Assembly: GCA_934574095.1 (NCBI GenBank) | Contig: CAKTMW010000010.1 | Span: 1-49,197, forward strand | Origin: an uncultured Oscillospiraceae bacterium | GTDB lineage: Bacteria > Bacillota > Clostridia > Oscillospirales > Oscillospiraceae | Reading direction: 5' to 3' | Length of the DNA stretch: 49,197 bases | Shown here: positions 24,143 through 32,370 of the stretch, piece by piece | Position numbering within the stretch: the first letter of the stretch is position 1 | How the letters are laid out: every line of letters starts with the position of its first letter | Made by a program: the position numbers and the translations under genes | The notes under the pieces: model-generated | Databases searched by the model: none | The model's input: the letters and a program-made list of their open reading frames with translations, nothing else | Told to the model about the DNA's origin: nothing

Positions 24143-24173
24143 ATGCCGCCCCTTTCGGGCGGCATTTTTAGCG
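24143..24173 (+). terminator. Partial terminator between scfA and scfB
   Basis: ATGCCGCCC and GGGCGGCAT flank a short loop and are followed by TTTTT. It lies inside the operon, so some transcripts should stop after scfA. Confidence 0.82.
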
Positions 24174-24189
24174 TGAGGGGAATAAAGAT

Positions 24190-25575
24190 ATGATCCATCA
24201 ATATAAACTTGGCGGCTACAATATCGTGCTGGATATCTGTTCCGGCTCTGTCCACGCGGTGGACGAGTTGGCCTATGATATCATCGCCATGTTCGAGACC
24301 GAGAGCCGCGATACGATCATCCGTGAGATGACCGAAAAGTACCGTTCCACCGAGGGTGTGACCCCGGAGGAGGTAGGCGAATGCTATGACCAGATCGCCC
24401 AGCTGAAGGTGGCGGGCAAGCTGTTTACCGAAGATACTTTCCAGCCCATGGCGGACGAACTGAAGGCCCGCACCTCCGGCGTTATTAAGGCGCTGTGCCT
24501 GCACATCGCCCACACCTGCAACCTCAACTGCTCCTACTGCTTTGCCAGCCAGGGCAAGTACCACGGCGACCGGGCGCTGATGAGCTACGAGGTAGGTAAG
24601 CGGGCCCTGGACTTCCTCATCGAAAATTCCGGTTCCCGCCACAATCTGGAGGTGGATTTCTTCGGCGGCGAACCGCTGATGAACTTCGACGTGGTGAAGC
24701 AGCTGGTAGCCTACGCCCGTTCCATCGAAAAGCAGCATAACAAGCATTTCCGCTTTACATTGACCACCAACGGCGTACTGATCGACGATGATGTCATCGA
24801 TTTTGCCAACCGGGAGATGAGCAACGTGGTGCTGAGTCTGGACGGCCGCAAGGAGGTTCACGACCGCTACCGTGTGGACTACGCCGGCAATGGCAGCTGG
24901 GAGAAGATCGTCCCCAAGTTCCAGAAGCTGGTGGCCGCCCGTGACGGCAAGAACTACTATATGCGCGGCACCTTCACCCATGCCAACCCGGACTTCCTGG
25001 AGGATATCAAGACCATGCTGGACCTGGGCTTCTCCGAGCTGAGCATGGAACCTGTGGTGGCCGCCGCCGGCGATCCTACCGCCCTGACCGAGGCCGACAG
25101 AGCCATCGTCATGGAGCAGTACGAGAAGCTGGCGGAGCTGATGCTGCAGCGGGATAAGGAGGGTAAGCCCTTTACCTTCTACCACTATATGATTGACCTG
25201 AAGGGCGGCCCCTGCATCTATAAGCGTATCTCCGGCTGCGGCTCCGGCACCGAGTATATGGCCGTCACCCCCTGGGGCGACCTGTACCCCTGCCACCAGT
25301 TCGTGGGTGATGAGAAGTTCCGTCTGGGCGACATCTGGCACGGCGTGGACAACCACGCCATCCAGGAGGAGTTCGCCTCCTGCAACGTCTACGCCCACGA
25401 GGAGTGCCGCGACTGCTGGGCGCGGCTGTACTGCTCCGGCGGCTGCGCCGCCAACGCCTACCACGCTACCGGTTCTGTTCGGGGCGTCTATGAGGCGGGC
25501 TGCGAACTGTTCCGCAAGCGTATGGAGTGCGCCATTATGGTGGCCGTGGCCCGCGAACTGGGCGACGCCCGATGA
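24190..25575 (+). CDS. scfB: Radical SAM SCIFF peptide maturase (ScfB)
   Basis: ScfB forms the thioether crosslinks in the SCIFF peptide. The 461-residue protein has an N-terminal peptide-binding (RRE-like) region (about 1-95), the radical SAM cluster motif CNLNCSYC (Cys110, 114, 117), the SAM-binding GGEPL, and a C-terminal SPASM-type domain (from about 345) rich in cysteines that hold auxiliary iron-sulfur clusters, including GCGSG, YPCHQF, ECRDCW and YCSGGC. It lies 66 bases after scfA. The stop overlaps the next gene's start (ATGA). Confidence 0.96.
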   Translation: MIHQYKLGGYNIVLDICSGSVHAVDELAYDIIAMFETESRDTIIREMTEKYRSTEGVTPEEVGECYDQIAQLKVAGKLFTEDTFQPMADELKARTSGVIKALCLHIAHTCNLNCSYCFASQGKYHGDRALMSYEVGKRALDFLIENSGSRHNLEVDFFGGEPLMNFDVVKQLVAYARSIEKQHNKHFRFTLTTNGVLIDDDVIDFANREMSNVVLSLDGRKEVHDRYRVDYAGNGSWEKIVPKFQKLVAARDGKNYYMRGTFTHANPDFLEDIKTMLDLGFSELSMEPVVAAAGDPTALTEADRAIVMEQYEKLAELMLQRDKEGKPFTFYHYMIDLKGGPCIYKRISGCGSGTEYMAVTPWGDLYPCHQFVGDEKFRLGDIWHGVDNHAIQEEFASCNVYAHEECRDCWARLYCSGGCAANAYHATGSVRGVYEAGCELFRKRMECAIMVAVARELGDAR

Positions 25576-26912
25576 GTACTCCCATCTGCGATTTCGTCCG
25601 CCGCTACCGGGACAGCGATGCCGCCCGGCTCCATATGCCGGGTCATAAGGGCCAGCCGTTCCTGGGATTCGAGCCCTGGGACATCACCGAGATCGACGGT
25701 GCGGACGAGCTGTTCACCGCCGACGGCATCATCGCCGAGAGCGAGGCCCAGGCCAGCGCTCTGTTCGGCGCCCACACCGTCTACTCCACCGGCGGCTCCA
25801 CCCTGTGCATCCAGACAATGCTGCATCTGACGGCCCAGTACGCCGCGGAAAAAGGGGAGAGGCCCCGTATTCTGGCGGCCCGCAACGCCCATAAGGCATT
25901 TATCAACGCCGCTGCCCTGCTGGATATGGACGTTTGCTGGCTCTATCCGGAAGCGGGCGGCAGCTATGTCAGCTGTCCCATCACGCCGGACCAGGTGCGC
26001 CGGACGCTGGCGGACAGTGCCCGGAAGCCCACGGCGGTCTATGTGACAAGCCCGGATTACCTGGGAAATATGTTGGATATTCAAGAAATTGCCGCGGCCT
26101 GTCACGACCTCGGCGTTCTGCTGCTGGTGGACAACGCCCACGGCGCATACCTGAAATTCCTGCCCCAGTCCCGCCATCCCATGGACCTGGGTGCGGATAT
26201 GTGCTGCGACTCCGCTCATAAGACCTTGGGTGTCATCACCGGTGGCGCTTATCTGCATATTTCCCGCGACGCACCGGCGCTGCTGGCCCGGCAGGCCAAG
26301 GCGTCTATGTCGTTGTTCGGTTCCAGCAGCCCGTCCTATCTGATCTTGCAGTCACTGGACGCCGCTAACGATAGGATGGCGGACTTTCGGGGGAAATTAA
26401 CGGCTTTTATGTACCAAATCCGTACCCTAAAAGGCCGTTTATGTACCAATAAAATCGGTTTATTGGGGGAGGAACCGCTGAAGCTCACCCTTACGACCAA
26501 GTCTCTTGGCTATACCGGAACCGAGCTGGCCGGGATATTGGAGCAGCATGGTATGTATCCAGAGTTTTACGATCCGGACCACATGGTGCTGATGCTGACG
26601 CCCTATAACAACGCCGATGATCTGCGCCGTCTGGAAACGGTGCTGCTGGACTTGCCGCAGAGAGCGCCTATCACCGACACACCGCCGCCGCTTCCCCGCC
26701 CGGAGCGGGTGATGACGTCTCGCCGGGCCATGATGATGGTGAGTGAGACGCTGCCGCTGAAGCAGTGTCAGGGGCGCATTTCCGCCGCTGCCGCCATCAG
26801 CTGTCCACCGGCTATTCCGCTGGCCGTCTGCGGTGAGCGAATCGACCGTCAGGTGCTGGACTGCTTGGAATATTACGGTATTTCCTCCTGTACAGTCATA
26901 AAAGAGAAATGA
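25572..26912 (+). CDS. PLP enzyme of the Orn/Lys/Arg decarboxylase family
   Basis: This 446-residue fold-type I enzyme resembles the short Gram-positive members of the lysine/ornithine/arginine decarboxylase family. Features are the start ICDFVRRYRDSDAARLHMPGHKG, VDNAHGAYLKF with the cofactor Asp, the PLP lysine in DSAHKTLGVITGGAY, and a small C-terminal domain (about 330-446). Polyamine synthesis is the likely role, though some members have other substrates. Its ATG overlaps the scfB stop, so it is translated with the SCIFF maturase. A functional tie to the peptide is not shown. A hairpin terminator follows. Confidence 0.87.
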   Translation: MSTPICDFVRRYRDSDAARLHMPGHKGQPFLGFEPWDITEIDGADELFTADGIIAESEAQASALFGAHTVYSTGGSTLCIQTMLHLTAQYAAEKGERPRILAARNAHKAFINAAALLDMDVCWLYPEAGGSYVSCPITPDQVRRTLADSARKPTAVYVTSPDYLGNMLDIQEIAAACHDLGVLLLVDNAHGAYLKFLPQSRHPMDLGADMCCDSAHKTLGVITGGAYLHISRDAPALLARQAKASMSLFGSSSPSYLILQSLDAANDRMADFRGKLTAFMYQIRTLKGRLCTNKIGLLGEEPLKLTLTTKSLGYTGTELAGILEQHGMYPEFYDPDHMVLMLTPYNNADDLRRLETVLLDLPQRAPITDTPPPLPRPERVMTSRRAMMMVSETLPLKQCQGRISAAAAISCPPAIPLAVCGERIDRQVLDCLEYYGISSCTVIKEK

Positions 26913-26919
26913 CTTTCCC

Positions 26920-26952
26920 GAAGCCGCGGCATTTCGTCGCGGCTTCTGTTTG
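26920..26952 (+). terminator. Terminator after the decarboxylase gene
   Basis: GAAGCCGCG and CGCGGCTTC form a nine-bp stem with a nine-base loop, followed by TGTTTGTTG. The T-run is interrupted. Confidence 0.65.
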
Positions 26953-27007
26953 TTGAAATCGCCAAAGAAAAACGATTACATTTGTGCTTTTTTCACAGAA
27001 AGACCAC

Positions 27008-27036
27008 TTGACTTTCCGACGCCGCAAGCTTATAAT
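27008..27036 (+). promoter_or_regulatory. Promoter of the MATE gene
   Basis: TTGACT, 17 bases, then TATAAT. Transcription should start near 27043, only about five bases before the ATG at 27048, which favours the later start at 27078. Confidence 0.8.
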
Positions 27037-27077
27037 CTCACCGCAAAATGAAATTTCGGAAGCAGGTGAATTACATT

Positions 27078-28583
27078 ATGGAGCAGGCAAACGCAAAACG
27101 GCATATCTTGTCACTTTTTCATCCCGTTGACCTGACACAGGGGACATGCTGGAAGACCATTTTGGTATTCTCGCTGCCTATTATACTGTCCTATCTTTTG
27201 CAGCAGGTATATTCCATCAGCGACGCCGCTATCGTGGGCCAGACGCTGACAGCCCAGGAGGTGGCAGGCGTCAACGATACTACGTCGCTGGTATTTATCT
27301 TTTTGCAGTTCGCCTTTGGCGTCAGCGCGGGCTTCTGCGTTATCACTTCATGCAGCGTGGGCTGCCGTGACCAGCGGGGCGTCCGCCGGTCGCTGGCGAC
27401 ACAGATCGTGCTGTCCGCGGCCCTAACGGTACTGTTGACGGCGCTGGCGCTGCTGCTGTTGAACCCCATGCTGGCATGGATCAATGTGACGCCGGACAAC
27501 CAGGAGGTGTACCAAGCGGCGTATACCTATTGCGCCATCATCTTCGCCGGGATCGGTGCGCAGCTCTTTTATAACTTCATCTGCTCGTTCCTGCGCAGCC
27601 TGGGCGACTCTGTGACGCCGCTGCTGTTCCTGCTGTTTTCCACAGTGCTGAACGTAGGTCTGGACCTGTTGTTCATTTTGGTGTTCCGTTGGGGCGTGGC
27701 CGGCGCGGCCATCGCCACTGTGACGGCGCAGCTCATCAGCACCGTTGGGTGTTTCCTCTATGCCTTTTCCCGTTACCCCAATATCCGTCTGCGGCGGGAG
27801 GACTGGCATGTCACCTGGTGGGATATCAAACGCCATGTGGTACAGGGCGTACCGCTGGGCCTGCAATTCTCCGTCCTGGCGGTGGGTATCATCGTGATGC
27901 AGAGCGTGGTGGTACAGTTTGATATGCTGGGTGGTGTGATGGTCTCCAACGCTGCCCAGAACGGTTTCGGCGCGGCCAATAAGCTCAATAACCTGATGAT
28001 GACGCCCATGAATGGCCTGGGCGCCGCGATGACCAGCTTTACCGCCCAGAACCTGGGCGCGGGAAAGCCGGAGCGCATCCGGAAGGGAACGCTTCAGGCG
28101 CTGGTGATGATGGTGGTGCTGGCGGCGGGCGCGGTGGGTATCGGCCTGCTGCTGACCTGCGGCGGCTTCTATCTGCGGGTGTTCCTCAGCGCCGACAAGG
28201 TAACGGCAGAGACGATCCGCTACGGCAATACGCTCCTGTATGTAGACTTTGCCATGTATCTGTTTCTTGGCTTTATTTTTGTGGTGCGCAATTGTGTGCA
28301 GGGAATCGGAAGGTCCTCCTTTGTCCTGGGGGCAGGCGCGGCGGAGTTGGTGGCCCGCATTGTGGTGAGCCTGCTGCTGCCGGTGCTGTTCGCTGGAGGT
28401 CCGATAGACGCCCAGACGACGCCCGTTGCTTTTTATGCCCTGTGTGCCGCCGACCCTTGCGCATGGATCGCGTCAGATTCGGTGCTGCTGACGCCGTTTC
28501 TTCGCAACATTCTGAAAATGGACTACCGCTATATGCACACTCACCGCATCCGTCAGGAACCGGAGGAGATGGCGCTTTCCTGA
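27078..28583 (+). CDS. MATE family efflux transporter
   Basis: This 501-residue membrane protein has about twelve hydrophobic helices. MATE proteins export drugs, toxins or metabolites in exchange for sodium or protons. Typical stretches include PIILSYLLQQVYSISDAAIVGQ in the first helix pair, NFICSFLRSLGDS, and NAAQNGFGAANKLNNLMMTPMNGLGAAMTSFTAQNLGAG in the second half. The ATG at 27078 has AGGTG upstream; an ATG at 27048 would add ten residues. It has its own promoter and terminator. The substrate cannot be predicted. Confidence 0.9.
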   Translation: MEQANAKRHILSLFHPVDLTQGTCWKTILVFSLPIILSYLLQQVYSISDAAIVGQTLTAQEVAGVNDTTSLVFIFLQFAFGVSAGFCVITSCSVGCRDQRGVRRSLATQIVLSAALTVLLTALALLLLNPMLAWINVTPDNQEVYQAAYTYCAIIFAGIGAQLFYNFICSFLRSLGDSVTPLLFLLFSTVLNVGLDLLFILVFRWGVAGAAIATVTAQLISTVGCFLYAFSRYPNIRLRREDWHVTWWDIKRHVVQGVPLGLQFSVLAVGIIVMQSVVVQFDMLGGVMVSNAAQNGFGAANKLNNLMMTPMNGLGAAMTSFTAQNLGAGKPERIRKGTLQALVMMVVLAAGAVGIGLLLTCGGFYLRVFLSADKVTAETIRYGNTLLYVDFAMYLFLGFIFVVRNCVQGIGRSSFVLGAGAAELVARIVVSLLLPVLFAGGPIDAQTTPVAFYALCAADPCAWIASDSVLLTPFLRNILKMDYRYMHTHRIRQEPEEMALS

Positions 28584-28585
28584 AA

Positions 28586-28613
28586 ATGCGGAGGCTTTCG
28601 CCTCCGTATTTTT
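28586..28613 (+). terminator. Terminator after the MATE gene
   Basis: ATGCGGAGGC and GCCTCCGTAT flank a four-base loop and are followed by TTTTTG. Confidence 0.8.
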
Positions 28614-28634
28614 GTGTTGTTTTTTGTGGATATC

Positions 28635-28663
28635 TTGACGATGATGGCGGAATAAGGTAGACT
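28635..28663 (+). promoter_or_regulatory. Possible promoter of feoAB
   Basis: TTGACG, 17 bases, then TAGACT. The -10 is weak. I see no clear Fur-type palindrome here. Confidence 0.45.
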
Positions 28664-28702
28664 CTAAAAGACAATGAACAACTGCAATGGAGTGAGGAAT
28701 AT

Positions 28703-31081
28703 ATGGCAAAACAGGAAAAAAATATAAAGAATATGACATTGGACAAATTGACCATCGGTCAGTCCGCCTGTATCACCGATGTGGGCGGCCAGGGCGCATT
28801 GCGGCAGCATTTCCTGGACATGGGGTTGATACCCGGCGCGGATGTGACGCTGGTGAAATTTGCCCCCATGGGCGACCCTATGGAGCTGCGTATCCACGGC
28901 TATGAGTTGACGCTGCGTTTGGCTGACGCCGCCCAGGTCGGCGTGACCCCCATTGAGCCGGTGAGAGAGAAGGCGAGACTGTCGGCAAATATCTGCGCCG
29001 ACTGTGAGCATCCGGGCCTGGGCGAAGGGGGACGGTTCCACATCAAGGAAGGGGAGCACCCCCTGCCGGAGGACGTGACGCTGACCTTTGCGCTGGCCGG
29101 TAACCAGAACTGCGGAAAGACCACGCTGTTCAACCAACTGACCGGCGCCAACCAGCATGTGGGCAATTTCCCCGGTGTAACGGTGGACCGGAAGAGCGGC
29201 GCCATCCGGGATTATCCCAACACAGAGATCACCGACCTGCCGGGCATCTATTCCATGTCTCCCTATACCAGCGAGGAGATCGTCACACGGCAGTTTATCA
29301 TCAACGAAAAACCCACCGGCATCATCAATATTGTGGACGCCACCAATATCGAGCGGAATCTCTATCTGACGATGCAGCTTCTGGAACTGGATGTGCCCAT
29401 GGTGCTGGCGCTGAACATGATGGACGAGGTGCGGGGCAACGGCGGCTCCATCCGCATCAATGAGATGGAGGCCATGCTGGGGATTCCGGTGGTGCCTATC
29501 TCCGCCGCCAAGAATGAGGGCGTGGATGAGCTGGTGCGCCACGCGGTGCATGTGGCCAAGTATCAGGAGAAACCCGGACGCACTGATTTCTGTGGGATGA
29601 ATGACCACGGCGGCGCGGTACACCGCTGCCTTCACGCCATCATGCACCTGATCGCTGACCACGCTGAGACGGCGGGAATCCCTGTCCGTTTCGCCGCCAC
29701 CAAGTTGGTAGAGGGCGACCATCGGGTGCTGGAGGCACTGGCGCTGGATCAGAACGAGCGGGAAATGCTGGAACATATCATCGTTCAAATGGAGACAGAA
29801 CGGGGATTGGACCGGGCCGCGGCCATTGCGGATATGCGGTTTTCTTTCATCAAAGAGCTGGTGGACGCCACGGTGGTAAAGCCCCACGAGAGCCGGGAGC
29901 ACCTTCGCAGTCAGAAGATTGACCGCTTTTTGACAGGAAAGTACACCGCCATTCCAGCCTTTATCGGCATCATGGGGCTGGTGTTTTTCCTGACCTTCAA
30001 CGTGATCGGCGCGTGGCTGCAGGGACTGCTGGAGGACGGCATCGCACGGCTGACAGAACTGGTGGACCATGCGCTGATCTCCTGGGAGGTAAACGACGCG
30101 GTGCGCTCACTGGTTGTGGACGGCGTATTTACCGGCGTTGGCAGCGTACTGAGCTTTTTGCCTATCATCGTGACGCTCTTCTTTTTCCTGTCGCTGCTGG
30201 AGGATACCGGCTATATGGCCCGCGTGGCCTTCGTTATGGACAAGCTGCTGCGGAAGATCGGCCTGTCCGGCCGCAGTATCGTGCCTATGCTGATCGGTTT
30301 CGGCTGCACGGTGCCCGGCGTGATGGCCAGCCGCACACTGCCGTCGGAGCGCGACCGGAAAATGACCATTTTACTGACGCCTTTTATGAGCTGCTCGGCC
30401 AAGCTGCCCATCTACGGCTTTTTTACCGCCGCGTTTTTCCCTGGCCGGGGCGGTCTTGTGATGGTGGGACTCTATTTTCTCGGTATCATCATTGGTATTC
30501 TGATGGCGCTGCTGTTCAAGGGGACGCTGTTCCGCGGCGAGGCAGTGCCCTTCGTTATGGAGCTGCCCAATTACCGGATGCCGGGTCTGAAAAACGTGGG
30601 GCAGCTGCTGTGGGATAAAGCAAAGGACTTTTTACAGCGGGCCTTTACGGTGATCTTCCTGGCCACCATTGTGATTTGGTTTTTGCAGACCTTTGACCTG
30701 CACCTGCGTATCGTGCAGGATTCCCAGAACAGCATTTTGGCCCTGGTGGCCAGCTATATCGCGCCCATCTTTAAGCCGCTGGGCTTTGGCGACTGGCGTA
30801 TTTCCACGGCGCTGATTACCGGTTTTATTGCCAAGGAAAGCGTTGTTTCCACACTTACGGTATTGGTGGGCGATGGTATCACGTCGCTGCTGACAGTGGG
30901 AGCCGCTGCGCCGCTGTTGGTGTTCTGCCTGTTGTATACGCCCTGTGTGGCGGCCATCGCCTCGGTACGCCGTGAGCTGGGCGGCAAGTGGGCGCTGGGT
31001 ATGGTGGCGATGCAGTGTGCGATCGCCTGGGTCTGTGCCTGCCTGCTGCGGACGATACTGCTGTTGGCGGGGGTGTTCTGA
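28703..31081 (+). CDS. feoB: FeoA-FeoB fusion, ferrous iron transporter
   Basis: This 792-residue protein imports ferrous iron. Residues about 8-85 form a FeoA SH3-like domain (LTIGQSACITDVGGQGALRQHF). It is fused to the FeoB G domain, with G1 GNQNCGKTT (133-141), switch TVD, G3 DLPG (177-180) and G4 NMMD (237-240). The membrane part (about 405-792) has paired Gate domains, including FGCTVPGVMASRTL and TPFMSCSAKLPIYGFF. Separate feoA and feoB genes are commoner in Clostridia. The Cys in the P-loop (GNQNC) replaces the usual Ser. GGAGTGAGG precedes the ATG, and the stop overlaps the start of a small Cys-rich gene. Confidence 0.95.
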   Translation: MAKQEKNIKNMTLDKLTIGQSACITDVGGQGALRQHFLDMGLIPGADVTLVKFAPMGDPMELRIHGYELTLRLADAAQVGVTPIEPVREKARLSANICADCEHPGLGEGGRFHIKEGEHPLPEDVTLTFALAGNQNCGKTTLFNQLTGANQHVGNFPGVTVDRKSGAIRDYPNTEITDLPGIYSMSPYTSEEIVTRQFIINEKPTGIINIVDATNIERNLYLTMQLLELDVPMVLALNMMDEVRGNGGSIRINEMEAMLGIPVVPISAAKNEGVDELVRHAVHVAKYQEKPGRTDFCGMNDHGGAVHRCLHAIMHLIADHAETAGIPVRFAATKLVEGDHRVLEALALDQNEREMLEHIIVQMETERGLDRAAAIADMRFSFIKELVDATVVKPHESREHLRSQKIDRFLTGKYTAIPAFIGIMGLVFFLTFNVIGAWLQGLLEDGIARLTELVDHALISWEVNDAVRSLVVDGVFTGVGSVLSFLPIIVTLFFFLSLLEDTGYMARVAFVMDKLLRKIGLSGRSIVPMLIGFGCTVPGVMASRTLPSERDRKMTILLTPFMSCSAKLPIYGFFTAAFFPGRGGLVMVGLYFLGIIIGILMALLFKGTLFRGEAVPFVMELPNYRMPGLKNVGQLLWDKAKDFLQRAFTVIFLATIVIWFLQTFDLHLRIVQDSQNSILALVASYIAPIFKPLGFGDWRISTALITGFIAKESVVSTLTVLVGDGITSLLTVGAAAPLLVFCLLYTPCVAAIASVRRELGGKWALGMVAMQCAIAWVCACLLRTILLLAGVF

Positions 31082-31221
31082 TGAATCTGGCCACGGTTCT
31101 TGTGGTGCTTTGTCTGGCTGCGGCTGTGATGGCCGCGGTCCGGGTTTACCGAAAGCAGGGAAAGTCTGATTGCTGCCGCGGCGGATGCGGCAGCTGTAAG
31201 AAATGTGAAAAGAAGAGGTAA
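31081..31221 (+). CDS. FeoB-associated Cys-rich membrane protein
   Basis: This 46-residue protein has one N-terminal helix (about 4-20) and a Cys/Lys-rich tail (CCRGGCGSCKKC). Proteins of this type follow feoB in many Firmicutes and may act like FeoC or as an iron-binding accessory; the role is not proven. Its ATG overlaps the FeoB stop as TGATG, and the next gene follows after two bases. Confidence 0.85.
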   Translation: MNLATVLVVLCLAAAVMAAVRVYRKQGKSDCCRGGCGSCKKCEKKR

Positions 31222-31223
31222 GT

Positions 31224-31874
31224 ATGCTGCGCTCTGTGATTTTTGATTTGGACGGGCTGTTGATCGACAGCGAAATGACGGCCTATCATGTGGACCGGGA
31301 TATTCTGCGGGCCTACGGTCATGAACTCTCGCTGGCGCATTATGCGGAGCAGTATTGCGGCCGGACGATCCTGCGGAATATGACGGATTTTATTGCGGAG
31401 TATGCGCTGCCTATCAGCGTGGAGGAGGGCATCTGTCAATATGAGACGCGGGAAGCGGCCTATGTCCGGCGGGGCATCCCGCTGAAAGAGGGGGCACGGG
31501 AGCTGCTGTCATATTTGAAGGAGCAAGGGTGCCTGATCTCGTTGGCCAGTTCCAGCATCCGGTCCCGCGCCAGAACGATCCTGGATGGGAACGGCGTTAC
31601 CGGCTATTTTGATTATTTTACGTTTGGACCGGAGGTGCAGAATGGCAAGCCCGCGCCGGATATTTTTCTGAAGGCCCTTGAAAAAACAGGCGTCGCGCCG
31701 GAGGAGTCATTGGTTCTGGAGGACAGCGAAGCCGGGGTGCGTTCCGCTGTGGCGGCGCATATTCCGGTTGCCTGCGTTCCGGATGTAGCCCGGCCCAGCG
31801 AGGATGTGCTGTGCAGAGCGGATGGGGTATTTGACTCGCTGCTTCAGGTCATGGAGTGGCTCAAGACAAGATGA
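31224..31874 (+). CDS. HAD-superfamily phosphatase, beta-phosphoglucomutase-like
   Basis: This 216-residue HAD hydrolase has motif I FDLDGLLIDSE (nucleophile Asp8), motif II SLASSS, the Lys of motif III in NGKPAPDIF, and motif IV VLEDSEAG. A helical cap domain lies at about 15-85. Relatives include beta-phosphoglucomutase and small phosphate-ester hydrolases; the substrate is unknown. It follows the feo genes by two bases after AGAGGT, so it is expressed with them, though an iron link is not evident. A strong terminator follows. Confidence 0.88.
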   Translation: MLRSVIFDLDGLLIDSEMTAYHVDRDILRAYGHELSLAHYAEQYCGRTILRNMTDFIAEYALPISVEEGICQYETREAAYVRRGIPLKEGARELLSYLKEQGCLISLASSSIRSRARTILDGNGVTGYFDYFTFGPEVQNGKPAPDIFLKALEKTGVAPEESLVLEDSEAGVRSAVAAHIPVACVPDVARPSEDVLCRADGVFDSLLQVMEWLKTR

Positions 31875-31912
31875 AAAGAGCGCCTGCTTTTCAAGCGGGC
31901 GCTCTTTTATGT
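31875..31912. terminator. Terminator between the HAD gene and the ModE-like gene
   Basis: AAAAGAGCGCCTGCTT and AAGCGGGCGCTCTTTT form a stem with one mismatch, with T-runs on both strands, between convergent genes. Confidence 0.85.
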
Positions 31913-31915
31913 TGA

Positions 31916-32266
31916 TTATTCTTTTACGAAAGGGGTAAATTTCTCGTCAAACAGCTTGTCGCCATAGTCGCGCAGCTCGCCGCAGAACTGGTCGTAGGCT
32001 GTCAGCAGGGCTTTGCCCTCCGGCGTTAGGGTGGCGCCGCCGCCGTGCTTTCCGCCGGTGGTGGAATCCAGCAGCTTGAAGCCCAGGGCATTCTCCGCGT
32101 TTTTCACCACCGTCCACGCCTTGGAGTAGGCCATCTCCATCTCCAGTGCGGCGGCGCGCAGAGAATGGAGCCGCTCCACACGGTGCAGCAGCTGAGCGAT
32201 GCCGGGACCGAAGCATTTGGCGTCGGTAAACAAGCGGCAGGATAGATTGTAGCGTAATTCTTTCAT
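31916..32266 (-). CDS. ModE-like winged-helix regulator
   Basis: This 116-residue protein has the winged-helix DNA-binding domain of ModE (HRVERLHSLRAAALEMEMAYSKAWTVVKNAENALGF, then GGKHGGGATLTPEG). It lacks the molbindin domains of full ModE. Short versions are common in Firmicutes and regulate molybdate or molybdenum-enzyme genes. It is divergent from yqeB, part of the selenium-dependent molybdenum hydroxylase system, which supports that role. The -10 ends six bases before the ATG, with no ribosome site, so the mRNA may be leaderless. An upstream in-frame ATG at 32341 lies beyond the promoter. Confidence 0.8.
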   Translation of the reverse strand: MKELRYNLSCRLFTDAKCFGPGIAQLLHRVERLHSLRAAALEMEMAYSKAWTVVKNAENALGFKLLDSTTGGKHGGGATLTPEGKALLTAYDQFCGELRDYGDKLFDEKFTPFVKE

Positions 32267-32272
32267 GAGAAT

Positions 32273-32301
32273 ATTGTACCAGCCGAAAGGGAAATCGTCA
32301 A
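32273..32301 (-). promoter_or_regulatory. Promoter of the ModE-like gene
   Basis: On the minus strand, TTGACG, 17 bases, then TACAAT, ending six bases before the start codon. Confidence 0.78.
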
Positions 32302-32309
32302 GGACATGA

Positions 32310-32338
32310 TTGACTATCCGAATGGGACGTGCTATTCT
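32310..32338 (+). promoter_or_regulatory. Promoter of yqeB
   Basis: TTGACT, 17 bases, then TATTCT. Its -35 lies only eight bases from the -35 of the divergent ModE-like promoter, so one bound regulator could control both. Confidence 0.7.
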
Positions 32339-32370
32339 CAAGAAAAAAGAAATGAGGAGGAGATGGCGCC

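Noticed and set aside
23953..25464. A 503-codon minus-strand frame opposite scfB
   Set aside because: It is antisense to a clear radical SAM maturase; its Gly/Val/Leu/Ala-rich composition is that of a shadow.
28664..30070. A 468-codon minus-strand frame opposite feoB
   Set aside because: It is antisense to the FeoA and G domains, which carry all expected motifs.
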